A stretch of 64,000 bases of DNA from JACKAQ01 sp965227145 (GCA_965227145.1 OZ245730.1:4278001-4342000); one strand, 5' to 3'. Positions 8,911-19,180 are shown, counted from the stretch's first letter. Notes: a model not told the origin generated them from the sequence alone. Numbers and translations: made by a program.

Positions 8911-9999
8911 ATGAAACCGATTATCAAATATTGCGGATTTGCATCGCTGATATCGCTGTTTTGGCTGACTGCGGTGATGGCGCAAACCAGCTACGGCATC
9001 TGGATCAGCGCAGCGGAACTGCAGGAATTGCCCACCAGCGGCGCAGCGTGGAACAATCTGAAAAGCGAAGCTGACCAATCCACCGGATCGCCGAATATTT
9101 CCAATCAGGATGACGATGTGAACGTTCGGGTGCTGGCAAAAGCGCTGGTTTTCGCCCGAACCGGCGAAGCCAGCTATCGCGAAGATGTGATCAGCGCATG
9201 CATGGCTGCCATCGGTACGGAGCAGGGCGGGCGAACGCTGGCGCTCGGTCGCGAACTGATTGCATATGTGCTTGCTGCCGATCTGGTCGGGTTGCCATCG
9301 GCTGATAACCAGACATTCCGGGCGTATATCCGCGATATGCTCACGGAAACGCTCGATGGCCGAACCCTTATTTCAACCCACGAAGATCGCCCGAATAACT
9401 GGGGCACCCATTGCGGCGCAACCCGTGCCGCGATTGCCGCCTATCTCGGCGATACCGCCGAAATGGATCGCGCCGCGCAGGTGATGCGGGGCTACCTCGG
9501 TGATCGCGCAAGCTATGCAGAATTTGCCTACGGCGATCTCGACTGGCAAGCGGACCCATCCAACCCGGTGGGCATCAACCCTGCCGGTGCAACCAAAGAG
9601 GGGCATTCCATCGACGGCGTTTTGCCGGATGACCAGCGTCGCGGCGGCGGATTTTCGTGGCCGCCGCCCAAAGAAAACTATGTGTGGGAAGGTTTGCAGG
9701 GCGCAATGGCAATGGCAGTTATTCTGCATCGCGCCGGTTACGATGTATGGAACTGGGAAAATCAGGCGTTGCTGCGTGCCGTAAAATGGCTGCACGAAGA
9801 GGCCGATTTTCCCGCAACCGGCGACGATAACTGGGAGCCATATATCGTAAATTATTATTATAACGAAGATTTTCCAACACAGTCTCCAACAAACCCCGGC
9901 AAAAATGTCGGCTGGACAGACTGGACACACAGCGGTTCCGGCAGCGGAAACGGCAATTTACCGCCTGCGCCGCCGCAAAATGTCCGGGTTGTCAATTGA
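8911..9999 (+). CDS. Secreted alginate-lyase-like protein, possibly C-terminally truncated
   Basis: The ATG at 8911 has GAGGAAAG just upstream and begins a clean signal peptide ending near VMAQ; the frame stays open further upstream but without a signal sequence or ribosome-binding site. The mature part of about 340 residues is an alpha-helical toroid of the alginate lyase (PL5-like, PF05426) kind: helical repeats with alanine-rich faces and a conserved-looking NNWGTHCGATRAAIAAYLGD segment (about 170-190), which supplies Asn and His of the type used in catalysis. A KEGHSIDGVLPDDQ segment follows. The last residues, PPAPPQNVRVVN, read like the linker and first strand of a fibronectin-III domain, but the frame then stops. 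Likely a polysaccharide lyase; the true substrate is not proven. Confidence 0.72.
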   Translation: MKPIIKYCGFASLISLFWLTAVMAQTSYGIWISAAELQELPTSGAAWNNLKSEADQSTGSPNISNQDDDVNVRVLAKALVFARTGEASYREDVISACMAAIGTEQGGRTLALGRELIAYVLAADLVGLPSADNQTFRAYIRDMLTETLDGRTLISTHEDRPNNWGTHCGATRAAIAAYLGDTAEMDRAAQVMRGYLGDRASYAEFAYGDLDWQADPSNPVGINPAGATKEGHSIDGVLPDDQRRGGGFSWPPPKENYVWEGLQGAMAMAVILHRAGYDVWNWENQALLRAVKWLHEEADFPATGDDNWEPYIVNYYYNEDFPTQSPTNPGKNVGWTDWTHSGSGSGNGNLPPAPPQNVRVVN

Positions 10000-10038
10000 A
10001 AATGAAAAATTCATCCCATCCCTAATATCAGCCACGAT

Positions 10039-10069
10039 GCTCCGCCACTTTTGGCGGGGCATTTTTTTT
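10039..10069 (+). terminator. Rho-independent terminator after the lyase gene
   Basis: GCTCCGCC (10039-10046), loop ACTTTT, GGCGGGGC (10053-10060, one G-T pair), then eight T. A strong intrinsic terminator that isolates the lyase gene from the downstream kinase gene. The rest of 10070-10270 is AT-rich, with no further structure recognised. Confidence 0.85.
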
Positions 10070-10270
10070 GCAATAAATTGACAAACGATTTACAGAATCG
10101 ATAGAAACAATGTAGTAATTCTGCGCAAAGCTGTTGATTTATACCATTGATATTGATATAATTGATCTTCAATATTTCACCAGAACAGGAATTCTACCCC
10201 CGCTTCCGACTATCTTCTTCCAGTTTTGTATCGGGTACAGTCAACAATCAATAACCATTGCGGACAACCG

Positions 10271-12808
10271 GTGATTCGAAAACAGACATTTTTGCGGCGC
10301 TTTTTGCCATACATTTCCATCCTTTTTGGGGGAATGCTGCTGTTAAATTGTTCGGGAATTGTTCCCACCGCCATCACCCGGGAGGCAGCGAACGGCGTTT
10401 TGGATTTGCGGCAATGGGATTTTTCCACCAACCCGATTTTGAATCTCAACGGTGAATACGCCTTTTATTGGCATCAGTTTGTGGCTCCCGGCGAAATTGA
10501 CAGTGGGACAACTGCCCCGGAATTTGTGTCCGTTCCCGACGACTGGAATTCCCGGGACAACTCGACGGATGTTGTTGACGGACGCGGTTTCGCAACCTAC
10601 CGGCTACGTATTTTGTTACCGCCCGATCCGCCGGATTTATCGCTCAAATGTTACGATATTTCCAACGCCTACCGCTTGTTTGTAAATGGCAAAGAACTGC
10701 TCGCCATTGGCGAACCCGGCATTTCGCCAGAAACCAGCGTTCCCCGCTATCAGCCGGAAATTGTGGCATTGCCATCCGGCGAAACGCAACTGGATCTGGT
10801 GTTTCACGTTTCCAATTTTCACCACCGGCGGGGCGGCATTTGGGAAGTTCTGCAAATGGGAACAACCGGTCAACTGGCCGCGATGCAGGAAAAACAGCAT
10901 TTTTGGGATTTTTTTCTGCTCGGCAGTATTTTTATTATGGCGCTGTATCATTGCGGATTATTTGCACTGCGGCGGGAAGCCCGTTCGCTGATGTTTTTCG
11001 GGATTTTCTGCTTTCTCATTTCCATTCGCCTGCTTTCCACCGAAGAAATTTATGTTGTCCGGCTGTTGCCAAATCTATCGTGGAGCAATGTGGTGCGGCT
11101 GGAATATCTCTCGCTTTATTTTGCCGTTCCGGCATTTGCGCGATTTTTGCGATCGCTGTTTCAACAGGAATTTCATCGCTATTTCATGATGTTTTGCGAT
11201 ATTTTTGTTGGCATTTGCGTGATAATCGTGCTCTTTTTTCCGGTGTATTATTTTTCATATACCAGCCCGTTGTATCAATTATTTATGTTTTTCGCGCTGC
11301 TGTATGGATTTCTGGTTCTGGTTCGCAGCACGCTCCACCGGCGGGAAGGCGCGCTGGCGATGTTGTTTGGGTACAGCATCATTTTCGTTTCAGTAATCAA
11401 CGATATGCTCAATGTTAACAACGTGTTACACAATGGAGAATCGGTTGCTGTCGGGCTGTTTTTCTTCATTTTACTGCAATCATTTTTGTTAGCGGGACGC
11501 TATTCGCGGGCGCTGAAAATGGTGGAAAAACAGCGGGAGGCGCTCACGCTCTCCAATCAGCGCTACATCAACGAGCTGCACGAAAAGCAAAAAACGCTGG
11601 AAGAAAAACGGATTCTGCAGGAAAAACTGACCCGCTCGCAGAAACTGGAAGCGCTGGGCGTTTTAGCCAGCACAGTCGCACACGATTTGAACAACATTCT
11701 TTCGGCAATGGTCATTTATCCCGAGATTGTTCGGCTGCGGGTGGGAAAAGATGCGGACACCCGGACAGCGCTTTCCCGGATAAAAGAAGCCGGTTTGCGG
11801 GCATCGGCGATCATTCAGGATTTGCTGACATTGGCGCGCCGGAGCGTGATGACGCTGAAACCGCTGAACCTTAACGATGTGGTAACCGATTATATCGGCT
11901 CGCCGGAACATCAGGTATTTAAAAAGGAACGCCCGGATATTGACTGCTCATTTTTACGGGAGAAGAAGCTGGTGAACATTCTCGGATCGGAAATTCATCT
12001 CAAAAAAACGTTGATGAATTTGATCCGCAATGCCGCAGAAGCGCAGGAAAATGGCGGTGCAATTCGCATTACTACCCACAATTTGCATGCGGATTCGTCC
12101 GCAGCAAAACATCTGAAAATTCCCGAGGGACAGTACGCGGTGTTGCGCATCCGCGATGAAGGCGTGGGGATTTCTGCAAAAGATTTACCGCATATTTTTG
12201 AACCGTTTTACTCAACCAAAAATCTCGGCAAAAGCGGCACGGGTTTGGGAATGAGCGTGGTTTGGGGCACAATGCAGGATCATCACGGGTTCGTCAAGGT
12301 TGAAAGCTCGCCGAATAAAGGTTCAACTTTCTCACTGTTTTTTCCGGCAACCGGAGAACAGCCGGAAACCGTCCAAAACTGGATCAGCGAGCCGTTCGAA
12401 TTTTACCGTGGCAACGGGGAAACCATTTTGATTGTGGACGATTTGCCCGAGCAGCGGCAAATGGCGCAGGTAATTATCGAGCAACTGGGCTATCGTCCGT
12501 TGATTGCCGAAAACGGCGACATTGCCCTGAAGCAGATTGCCGATAACAATGTAGATTTGGTGCTGCTGGATTTGGTGCTGAGCAATAGCGAAAGCGGATT
12601 AGCGGTTTTCCGGAAGATTCAGCAGCGCACGCCGGAGGTAAAAATTATTATGCTCACCGGTAGTTCCGATGCCAAAAGCGTTACGGATATGGAAATATCC
12701 GGCGTTCAGCGGTTCGTTTTCAAACCGTACACGGTTGAAAAACTAGGCGCGGCCATCCGCGAAGAACTGTATCCCGATGCCGGCAACGTTACGCCCGGCA
12801 CCGAATAA
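10271..12808 (+). CDS. 7TM-DISM sensor hybrid histidine kinase with C-terminal receiver
   Basis: Start taken as GTG at 10271 (a GGA lies seven bases upstream); an in-frame TTG at 10226 is the alternative, with little support. Domains in order: a signal or lipoprotein-like leader ending LLLNCSG; a periplasmic jelly-roll sensor (7TMR-DISMED2-like, about 45-195) of the carbohydrate-binding fold; seven membrane helices (about 210-405); a coiled coil; HisKA with the H box VAHDLNNILSA (about 475); an ATPase domain with N box NLIRNAAEAQ, DEGVGISAKDLPHIF and GTGLGMSVV; and a receiver domain with DD, LVLLDLVLS and the FKPY lysine. All key residues are present, so it should phosphorylate itself and pass the phosphate within the protein. 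Adjacent to a secreted lyase, it may sense glycans (inference). Confidence 0.85.
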   Translation: MIRKQTFLRRFLPYISILFGGMLLLNCSGIVPTAITREAANGVLDLRQWDFSTNPILNLNGEYAFYWHQFVAPGEIDSGTTAPEFVSVPDDWNSRDNSTDVVDGRGFATYRLRILLPPDPPDLSLKCYDISNAYRLFVNGKELLAIGEPGISPETSVPRYQPEIVALPSGETQLDLVFHVSNFHHRRGGIWEVLQMGTTGQLAAMQEKQHFWDFFLLGSIFIMALYHCGLFALRREARSLMFFGIFCFLISIRLLSTEEIYVVRLLPNLSWSNVVRLEYLSLYFAVPAFARFLRSLFQQEFHRYFMMFCDIFVGICVIIVLFFPVYYFSYTSPLYQLFMFFALLYGFLVLVRSTLHRREGALAMLFGYSIIFVSVINDMLNVNNVLHNGESVAVGLFFFILLQSFLLAGRYSRALKMVEKQREALTLSNQRYINELHEKQKTLEEKRILQEKLTRSQKLEALGVLASTVAHDLNNILSAMVIYPEIVRLRVGKDADTRTALSRIKEAGLRASAIIQDLLTLARRSVMTLKPLNLNDVVTDYIGSPEHQVFKKERPDIDCSFLREKKLVNILGSEIHLKKTLMNLIRNAAEAQENGGAIRITTHNLHADSSAAKHLKIPEGQYAVLRIRDEGVGISAKDLPHIFEPFYSTKNLGKSGTGLGMSVVWGTMQDHHGFVKVESSPNKGSTFSLFFPATGEQPETVQNWISEPFEFYRGNGETILIVDDLPEQRQMAQVIIEQLGYRPLIAENGDIALKQIADNNVDLVLLDLVLSNSESGLAVFRKIQQRTPEVKIIMLTGSSDAKSVTDMEISGVQRFVFKPYTVEKLGAAIREELYPDAGNVTPGTE

Positions 12809-12809
12809 A

Positions 12810-12842
12810 AAAAGGCAGCGATTACAGGAACCGCCGCCTTTT
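12810..12842. terminator. Bidirectional terminator between convergent genes
   Basis: AAAAGGCAGCG (12810-12820) pairs with CGCCGCCTTTT (12832-12842) with a single mismatch. T-runs occur on both strands. It serves the hybrid kinase gene from the left and the RND pump operon from the right. Confidence 0.75.
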
Positions 12843-12877
12843 GTCTTACAGAATAAATATCGCTAATTTTATATTTT

Positions 12878-15800
12878 TCAGGAAGTTGCGCCACCTAAAT
12901 TCAGATTTTTTTCGTCCGGCGCAACAGCCGATGTCTCTGTTTCATCTTCTTCTGCGCTGAGCAGCATATCGCTGAAAATATAGTACAGCACCGGCACAAT
13001 CACCAGCGTAAGGGCTGTGGCAAACATCAATCCAAAAATCACCGCGATCCCCATTCCGCTCCACCATTGCGAGCTTTCTGCACCAAACTGGATGAATTTA
13101 TCAACGTTGCCGGTCATCAATCCGATGAAATCGATGTTGATGCCCATTGTCAACGGCACCAGCCCGAGAATGGTTGTGATTGCGGTTAAAATAACCGGAC
13201 GCAAACGGGTTTTGCCGCCTTCGATTATGGCTTCCAGTTTGGAGAAACCGCGTTCACGCAGTTTTTGCACATAATCGATGAGCACGATGGCGTTGTTTAC
13301 CACTACACCCGCCAGCGAAATCACGCCGATACCGGTCATAATAATGCCAAACGGACGACCGGTGATCAGCAGTCCGGCGAACACGCCAAACAGCGACAGC
13401 ACCACAGACATCATGATCACAAATGGCAACGTGATGGAGTTGAATTCCGCTACCAGCAACAGAAAAATCAGCAGCAGTGCAACGCCCAGCGCTTTCATCA
13501 GAAACATCATATCTTTCATTTGCTCTTCATTTTGCCCCGCAAACGTAACGGTGTAGCCTTCCGGCATTTCAAATTTGGAGAGCCGTTCTTTTACTTCCTG
13601 TAGCACTTCCTGATCTTTTCCGCCGAGTGCTTCTGCGGTTATCGTTACCACCCGGTCGCCGCCAACGTGGTTGATGCTGCTTAATCCGGATGCCAGTTCG
13701 ATGGTCGCAAAATTGGCCAGCGGATAGTGAACGCCTTCCTCAAAAATGGTGATATTGAGGAGATCGTTGTAATTGTTGCGGAAATTTTCGCTGAAACGAA
13801 CGGTGATATCGTATTCGTCCGTGCCGATGCGATAATCGGAAGCTTCCGTTCCGTTGACCGCCGTGCGAATTGTGCTGGCAATAATCGAGGTGTTCAATCC
13901 GGCCAACGCTGCTTTTTCGCGATCGATACGGATCTGAAGCTCCGGTTTACCTTTTTCGTAATCATCTTTCAATTGGGTAATGTTGGGCACGTCTTGAATT
14001 TCGCGAATCATTTGCGCAGAAATTTTCGCAAGTTCGTTGAAATCGTCGCCCTTAATTTGCACTTCAACCGGTTTTCCGGTTGGCGGGCCATCTTCCGGCT
14101 GAACAACGTCGATAGACGCGCCGGGAATTCCCTTCACTTTTTGGGCAACCTGATCCAACGTTAGATATGAACTTTGGCTGCGTTGCCATTTATCCTTTAA
14201 GTCTATGGTTACTCTGGCCTTATGCGAAGTGGTTCCGCCGCCGCCAAAGCTAACCGCATCGCTCACCTGCCCGACATCGGCAACGTATGTTTCCAAATCC
14301 GGGGTATCGGCAATGCGTTTTTCGATGATTTTGACGATATCGTCGGTGGTTTCCAGCCGCGTTCCCAACGGCGCTTCCACATCCACTAGCACCTGGCGCG
14401 GTTCCGATGCCGGGAAATATTCCGTTCCGCTGTTGAACATGATGAAAATAGCAATCATCGCAAAATAACCGATGACAGCCAAACTCACTGTTGTTTTGCG
14501 ATAGTTTAGCGCCCACCGCAAGGTTTTTTCGTATTCGGTAATCAGCATCCGCAATAACCGGTCGCCGGGCAGACGGTTCATTTTTTCATCAATTTTGATA
14601 TAAGATGAGGCGAGAACCGGGTTGAAAATCAGCCCGACAAACAGCGAACACGCCAGCGTAATAATTAAGGTGATGGGAATCAGGCTCATAAATTCGCCGA
14701 TAATTCCCGGCCAAAACAGCAGCGGCAAAAAGGCCATCAGCGTTGTTGCGGTGGAAACGACCACAGCCATTCCCACTTCTGCGGTGCCGTCTTTTGCGGC
14801 GCGCATCAGGGTTTTGCCCTCGTCGTGGTGTCGATAAATATTTTCGATGATCACAATGGCGTTATCCACCAACATCCCCAGCGCCAAAATGAGGCTGAAC
14901 AGCACCATCATATTCAGGGTGTAACCCATCAGGCTGATCACCACAAACGAAATCAGCATCGATAGCGGAATTGCGATGCCCACCAGCAACCCGTTCCGGG
15001 TGCCCATAAAAAAGTAAAGCACAAAAACCACCAGCAACAATCCCGCGATGATGTTGTTTTCCAAATCCCGCACCATATCGCGAATGTCTTCGGATTGGTC
15101 CAGCACTACCGTGTAATCGGTTTTTCCGGGGAAATGCGGTTTGGCTTTTTCCAGAATTTCTTTGGCTTTATCTGTAATATAAATAATGTTTTCGCCGCTG
15201 CGTTTGGAGATGGAAAGCGTTACGCTCGGATGGGTATTCAACCGCGAAAAGCTGCTTTCTTCCTTAAATCCGAAAAATACATCGGCGATATCGTACAGAT
15301 AAATCGGCGATCCGTCTTTGGCTTTCACAACGATGTTACGGATTTCATCCACCGAGCTGAATTCGCCCGGAACGCGCACCGTCCATTTTAGCGAAGTGCT
15401 TTTGGTTGATCCGCCCGGCAACGTCATATTTTCATTTTGGATGGCTTTGATAACATCGTCCACGCCCAAATTGTAATATTGCAGCCGTGTCGGGTCCACA
15501 TCAATTTTCACTTCGCGTTCCAGTCCGCCGGAAATGGTTACGTCCAGCACACCGGGAATATCTTTGAATTTATCTTCCAGATCTTCCGCGATATCCTTCA
15601 ACCGGACCAGCGATTGCTCACCGCTGATGCTGACAATCATAATCGGAACCGACTCGAAGCTGAATTCCTGCACAATCGGGTCTTCCAGATCGGACGGTAA
15701 ATCCGGCTTTGCCAGATCCACTTTTTCGCGAACCTTTCGCATCGCTTCGTCCACTTCCATATCGGGTTCAAATTCCGCCTGAACACTGGCGTACCCCTCA

Positions 15801-16054
15801 CTGGCGGAGGACGTTAATTTTTTTATTTTATTGATTTCTTTCAGTTTTTCTTCAATTGGCTGAATCACCAGCGTTTCCATATCTGCCGGAGAAACCCCGG
15901 GATACGGTGCTGCCACAAACACCAGCGGCTGTTTGATATCCGGAAAGGATTCCAGCGGCAAACTGATGTAAGAAACCAGCCCCATAATGGTGATGATGAA
16001 CAGCAGCACATAAACGCTGTTTTTGGTTTTCAGCGCTGTGTTGGTTATTAGCAT
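12878..16054 (-). CDS. RND-family efflux pump, inner-membrane subunit
   Basis: 1058 residues, the normal AcrB/HAE1 length, with the twofold layout of one helix, a large periplasmic loop and a block of helices. The first half carries PGVSPADMETLVIQPIE and the helix-4 proton-relay segment LGMLVDNAIVIIEN (only one of the AcrB Asp-Asp pair is Asp here, which is common outside the proteobacterial HAE1 group). The second half has VVVNNAIVLIDYVQKLRERG. The start ATG has AGGATTTGTT directly before it. It is the last gene of a tetR-tolC-mfp-rnd operon and works with the two upstream subunits to export small molecules across both membranes. Substrate unknown. Confidence 0.92.
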   Translation of the reverse strand: MLITNTALKTKNSVYVLLFIITIMGLVSYISLPLESFPDIKQPLVFVAAPYPGVSPADMETLVIQPIEEKLKEINKIKKLTSSASEGYASVQAEFEPDMEVDEAMRKVREKVDLAKPDLPSDLEDPIVQEFSFESVPIMIVSISGEQSLVRLKDIAEDLEDKFKDIPGVLDVTISGGLEREVKIDVDPTRLQYYNLGVDDVIKAIQNENMTLPGGSTKSTSLKWTVRVPGEFSSVDEIRNIVVKAKDGSPIYLYDIADVFFGFKEESSFSRLNTHPSVTLSISKRSGENIIYITDKAKEILEKAKPHFPGKTDYTVVLDQSEDIRDMVRDLENNIIAGLLLVVFVLYFFMGTRNGLLVGIAIPLSMLISFVVISLMGYTLNMMVLFSLILALGMLVDNAIVIIENIYRHHDEGKTLMRAAKDGTAEVGMAVVVSTATTLMAFLPLLFWPGIIGEFMSLIPITLIITLACSLFVGLIFNPVLASSYIKIDEKMNRLPGDRLLRMLITEYEKTLRWALNYRKTTVSLAVIGYFAMIAIFIMFNSGTEYFPASEPRQVLVDVEAPLGTRLETTDDIVKIIEKRIADTPDLETYVADVGQVSDAVSFGGGGTTSHKARVTIDLKDKWQRSQSSYLTLDQVAQKVKGIPGASIDVVQPEDGPPTGKPVEVQIKGDDFNELAKISAQMIREIQDVPNITQLKDDYEKGKPELQIRIDREKAALAGLNTSIIASTIRTAVNGTEASDYRIGTDEYDITVRFSENFRNNYNDLLNITIFEEGVHYPLANFATIELASGLSSINHVGGDRVVTITAEALGGKDQEVLQEVKERLSKFEMPEGYTVTFAGQNEEQMKDMMFLMKALGVALLLIFLLLVAEFNSITLPFVIMMSVVLSLFGVFAGLLITGRPFGIIMTGIGVISLAGVVVNNAIVLIDYVQKLRERGFSKLEAIIEGGKTRLRPVILTAITTILGLVPLTMGINIDFIGLMTGNVDKFIQFGAESSQWWSGMGIAVIFGLMFATALTLVIVPVLYYIFSDMLLSAEEDETETSAVAPDEKNLNLGGATS

Positions 16055-16113
16055 AACAAATCCTGATACTTTAAGTGTTTTACAATATTCAACTTAGCCA
16101 CAGTAATACGGAT

Positions 16114-17157
16114 TTAGTTGATCACTTCGATCGAGTCGCCGTCGGTCAATTCGCGATGCCCGACGTAAATCAATTGTTGTCCGGATTTCAGTCCGTTAAC
16201 CATTACGTTATTCTGGTTGATTGCTTCCTGCTGAACAGCAACGCGTTTTGCAACCGCGCCATCTTTCACGAAAACATACCAACCTTTTTCCGATTCTACC
16301 AATGCATCCAACGGCACAACAATCTGGTTTTCATGCGATTCACGAAGAATTCGCAAATTAGCGATCATCGCCGGCGCCAGTTTGCGCTCTTTATTTTGCA
16401 TCGTAACTTCCACCGTAAACGTGCGGTTATTTGCCTCGATGCTGCGGGAAACAAAGGTCACTTTTGCATCGATTTTCATTTCCGGATAGGCATCGAACGA
16501 TACTTCAACCGGCGTTCCCACGTTGATATCGCTCATAAACCGCTCCGCGACACCGGCGCGAATCCGCATCACTTCGTTATCGATAAATTCGAAAATCGGG
16601 GACATCGGGTTGGCGTACGCACCCAAATCGTAATACCGGTCATTGACCAATCCATTCAACGGCGCTTTGATGAACAGCTTATCGTAACGGGCTTTCGCCA
16701 GATTATAAGCCGCCTGCGCGGATTGCATCGTGTATGCCGCATTTAGATATTCATTTTCCGAAATTGCCCGTTTTTCATACAGCACATTTTTGCTTTTGTG
16801 ATCCAGCTCCGCCTGTCGCAGCGCTGCTTCTGCCTGCTCATATTGAGCTTTGATGATATTATTTTCCAACACCGCAAGGGTTTCGCCGGCTTTAGCGTAG
16901 CTACCTTTGTCTTTCAGAACCTTCATTAGTGTGCCGCCCTCTTCAACCATAATCTTTATGTGGTTGCGGGCTTCCACAGTACCGGTAATCTGCAGATAAT
17001 TTGCGAATGAAGCAGGTGCCAGCTTCATCACTTTTACCGGTGTTGTTTTCGCAGAAATAGTTGATGCACCGGCTTCGCTGGCTTCGCCTTCACCGGAGCA
17101 ACTGTTCAACACAACTGCTATTACTACAAGAGCGCTGAGGATAATCCATCGCTTCAT
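16114..17157 (-). CDS. RND efflux membrane fusion (periplasmic adaptor) lipoprotein
   Basis: The start chosen is ATG at 17157, because AAAGG lies nine bases upstream and the protein then begins with a classic lipoprotein signal ending LNSC-SG; two earlier in-frame ATGs (17196, 17166) are less likely. 347 residues, with the adaptor order barrel-sandwich (biotinyl-lipoyl-like, about 50-90 and 160-195), alpha-helical hairpin (about 90-155), beta-barrel and membrane-proximal domain. The VKVMKLAPASFANYLQITGTVEA opening (split here as VKVMKLAPA and FANYLQITGTVEA) is typical. It bridges the TolC-like channel and the RND pump encoded on either side. Confidence 0.9.
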   Translation of the reverse strand: MKRWIILSALVVIAVVLNSCSGEGEASEAGASTISAKTTPVKVMKLAPASFANYLQITGTVEARNHIKIMVEEGGTLMKVLKDKGSYAKAGETLAVLENNIIKAQYEQAEAALRQAELDHKSKNVLYEKRAISENEYLNAAYTMQSAQAAYNLAKARYDKLFIKAPLNGLVNDRYYDLGAYANPMSPIFEFIDNEVMRIRAGVAERFMSDINVGTPVEVSFDAYPEMKIDAKVTFVSRSIEANNRTFTVEVTMQNKERKLAPAMIANLRILRESHENQIVVPLDALVESEKGWYVFVKDGAVAKRVAVQQEAINQNNVMVNGLKSGQQLIYVGHRELTDGDSIEVIN

Positions 17158-17213
17158 AATTGCCATCCTTTGAAGAATTAAATAGTTGTTTTTCATTGAT
17201 TTACATTTTTTTA

Positions 17214-18533
17214 CTAATTAACAGATTCGCTGCCTGTTGCCAGTTCCCATTCAAAATAGGCTCGCAGATAATCGTAAATTGCCGAATAATAATTGACCTG
17301 TGCCTGATCCAGCGCCACCCGGCTGTCTTTCAATTCCACCTGCGTGGAAAGCCCGTTATCCACCCGTGTTTGGGCAATTTCGAAAGTGCGCCGGGCGGTG
17401 CTTACGGCAACTTCGTTGGCACGAATTCGCTGCATCGCCTCTTTGAGGCGCAACGCCAGATTTTCCAGCTCCACCTCAATATTGTCCTCCGCCAACTGGA
17501 TGCGGGTGGTTACCCGATCCACATCCGCACTGGCGCGCCGCACATTTGCCACGCGATTGCCACCGGAAAATATCGGAACGTTCAGCGATAATCCAATAAT
17601 ATAGTTATCGTTATCCTGCTCCAATTTAAACTGATCGGATGCCGCAGAATATGTGTAAGTAAACGAACCTTCCAGCGACGGGAAAAAATCCGCTTTTTGG
17701 GCAGATACATTTTTCTCGCGGAGCTTTTTTTCCCACAGCATTGCGTTGTAATCCGTCCGCTTTTCTTTGGCATTTTCTACGGAAAATTCCGCCGGCATTG
17801 CCGGATATGTGGCGAGTCCGCCAGCTAGCGTTAGTTCCTCGTTAATCGGCACACCAACGAGCACTTTCAATCCATTAAGTGCAGATTCGTATTCCTGACT
17901 TGCGCGATATGTTTGGGGAATGCTGATTTGCCAACGCACTTCAGCCTGCAACAAATCGTATTCCGATAATACGCCGGCATCAAATTTCGTTTTCAGGTTT
18001 TCGTAATTTTCCCGGGCACTCACTTCGGAATCCTGGGCAACCTGCAGCACATTTTTCGCGAGCAGCACGCCGTAAAATGCGGTTTTCACCTGCATCATCA
18101 CCTCTTGCCGGGTGCGTTCGTAGCTCAATTCCGTCATCCGGTCGAAGTATCGCGCTGCCTGAATTGCCATGCCAACTTCGAAGCTGAACAAGGTTTGCCG
18201 CAACACCGCATTCATCTGAAATTCGTTGCGAAACGATGCCTTAAAACTCTGCCGGACAGGTTCGCCGGTTAGCGGATCGGGTGCTTCAAAGAAAAACAGA
18301 TTTTCCTGCAAGTTGCGATTGTATCCGGCATTCAGGCTGATTTCCGGCAATGCGCGGGAAAAAGCACCAAGTTTTTCAGCAGATGCTGTTTTCAAATCAG
18401 CTTTGGCTAACTGTATTTGTTTATTGTTTTGTTCTGCCAATTTCAAAATTTGGGTCAGATCGTATGTTTCCGCCTGTGCACCGCCGATCAAAACGATCGC
18501 CGCAATCAACAGGCTCCAGATACGGCTTGTCAT
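17214..18533 (-). CDS. TolC-family outer-membrane efflux channel
   Basis: 439 residues with a signal peptide ending near GGAQAE. Two similar halves of long amphipathic helices (LAEQNNKQIQLAKADL..., LKTKFDAGVLSEYDLLQAEV, then a second set ending QTRVDNGLSTQVELKDSRVALDQAQ, quoted in parts) fit the OEP fold, in which each half provides beta-strands and a helical hairpin to a trimeric tunnel. AAGGAG sits seven bases before the ATG. The gene directly follows tetR (no intergenic bases) and precedes the adaptor and pump genes, so it supplies the exit duct of the same system. Confidence 0.9.
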   Translation of the reverse strand: MTSRIWSLLIAAIVLIGGAQAETYDLTQILKLAEQNNKQIQLAKADLKTASAEKLGAFSRALPEISLNAGYNRNLQENLFFFEAPDPLTGEPVRQSFKASFRNEFQMNAVLRQTLFSFEVGMAIQAARYFDRMTELSYERTRQEVMMQVKTAFYGVLLAKNVLQVAQDSEVSARENYENLKTKFDAGVLSEYDLLQAEVRWQISIPQTYRASQEYESALNGLKVLVGVPINEELTLAGGLATYPAMPAEFSVENAKEKRTDYNAMLWEKKLREKNVSAQKADFFPSLEGSFTYTYSAASDQFKLEQDNDNYIIGLSLNVPIFSGGNRVANVRRASADVDRVTTRIQLAEDNIEVELENLALRLKEAMQRIRANEVAVSTARRTFEIAQTRVDNGLSTQVELKDSRVALDQAQVNYYSAIYDYLRAYFEWELATGSESVN

Positions 18534-19136
18534 CTATATTCTCCTTGAAATTCCTTTGATAATAATTTCGTTAACTGTATGCATAATCGCTTCGCGCTCG
18601 TCGGGATTAAACACTTCAATCCAGTTGAGATTCACAAATTCCCGCATCAGCGCGATAGCAGAAACCACTGTATCCACATTTTCGAATTCGAAAATACCTT
18701 CGTTTTGACCATCTACCAAAATCGTTTTCAGTTTTTCCATTACAATTGTTCTGATTTTCCCGATAATCGGATGCCCCAACGGCGAATGCTCCCACATGTA
18801 TTGCGGACAATCCGCCAGTTTTTCGGCATACATTTTTTTCCCTTCATAAATCGCTTCAAAAAATCTCAGGATGCGTTGATCTGCCGGGATTTCTTTGGGA
18901 ATTTTAGATTCAACAAGATCTACAAATTCGATGGCTTCATCGAGAACAATTTCATTGAAAATATCTTCTTTACTTTTATAATAGTAATACAACGTTGGTT
19001 TTGCGATATCGCATTGTCTGGCAATATCACTCATCGATGTTTTGCTGAATCCGAACCGAAAAAAAAGCTCTCTTGCAGCTTTCTTGATATAATTTTTTTT
19101 ATCGCTATCGCCGTTGTTGTGCATTGCGTCTTTCAT
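18534..19136 (-). CDS. TetR/AcrR-family transcriptional regulator of the efflux operon
   Basis: 200 residues. The N-terminal helix-turn-helix (about 18-62) has the family pattern AARELFFRFGFSKTSMSDIA then CDIAKPTLYYYYKSKEDIF, and the rest is the helical ligand-binding and dimerisation part. It is the first gene of the tetR-tolC-mfp-rnd operon, abutting tolC, so autoregulation and ligand-relieved repression of the pump are likely. A perfect dyad (19181-19202) about 45 bp upstream is a candidate operator. Met5 (19124) is an alternative start; neither has a strong ribosome-binding site. Confidence 0.9.
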   Translation of the reverse strand: MKDAMHNNGDSDKKNYIKKAARELFFRFGFSKTSMSDIARQCDIAKPTLYYYYKSKEDIFNEIVLDEAIEFVDLVESKIPKEIPADQRILRFFEAIYEGKKMYAEKLADCPQYMWEHSPLGHPIIGKIRTIVMEKLKTILVDGQNEGIFEFENVDTVVSAIALMREFVNLNWIEVFNPDEREAIMHTVNEIIIKGISRRI

Positions 19137-19180
19137 TTTTTACAAATTTACCACTTTTTTCACAATTATTATTTTCGACT

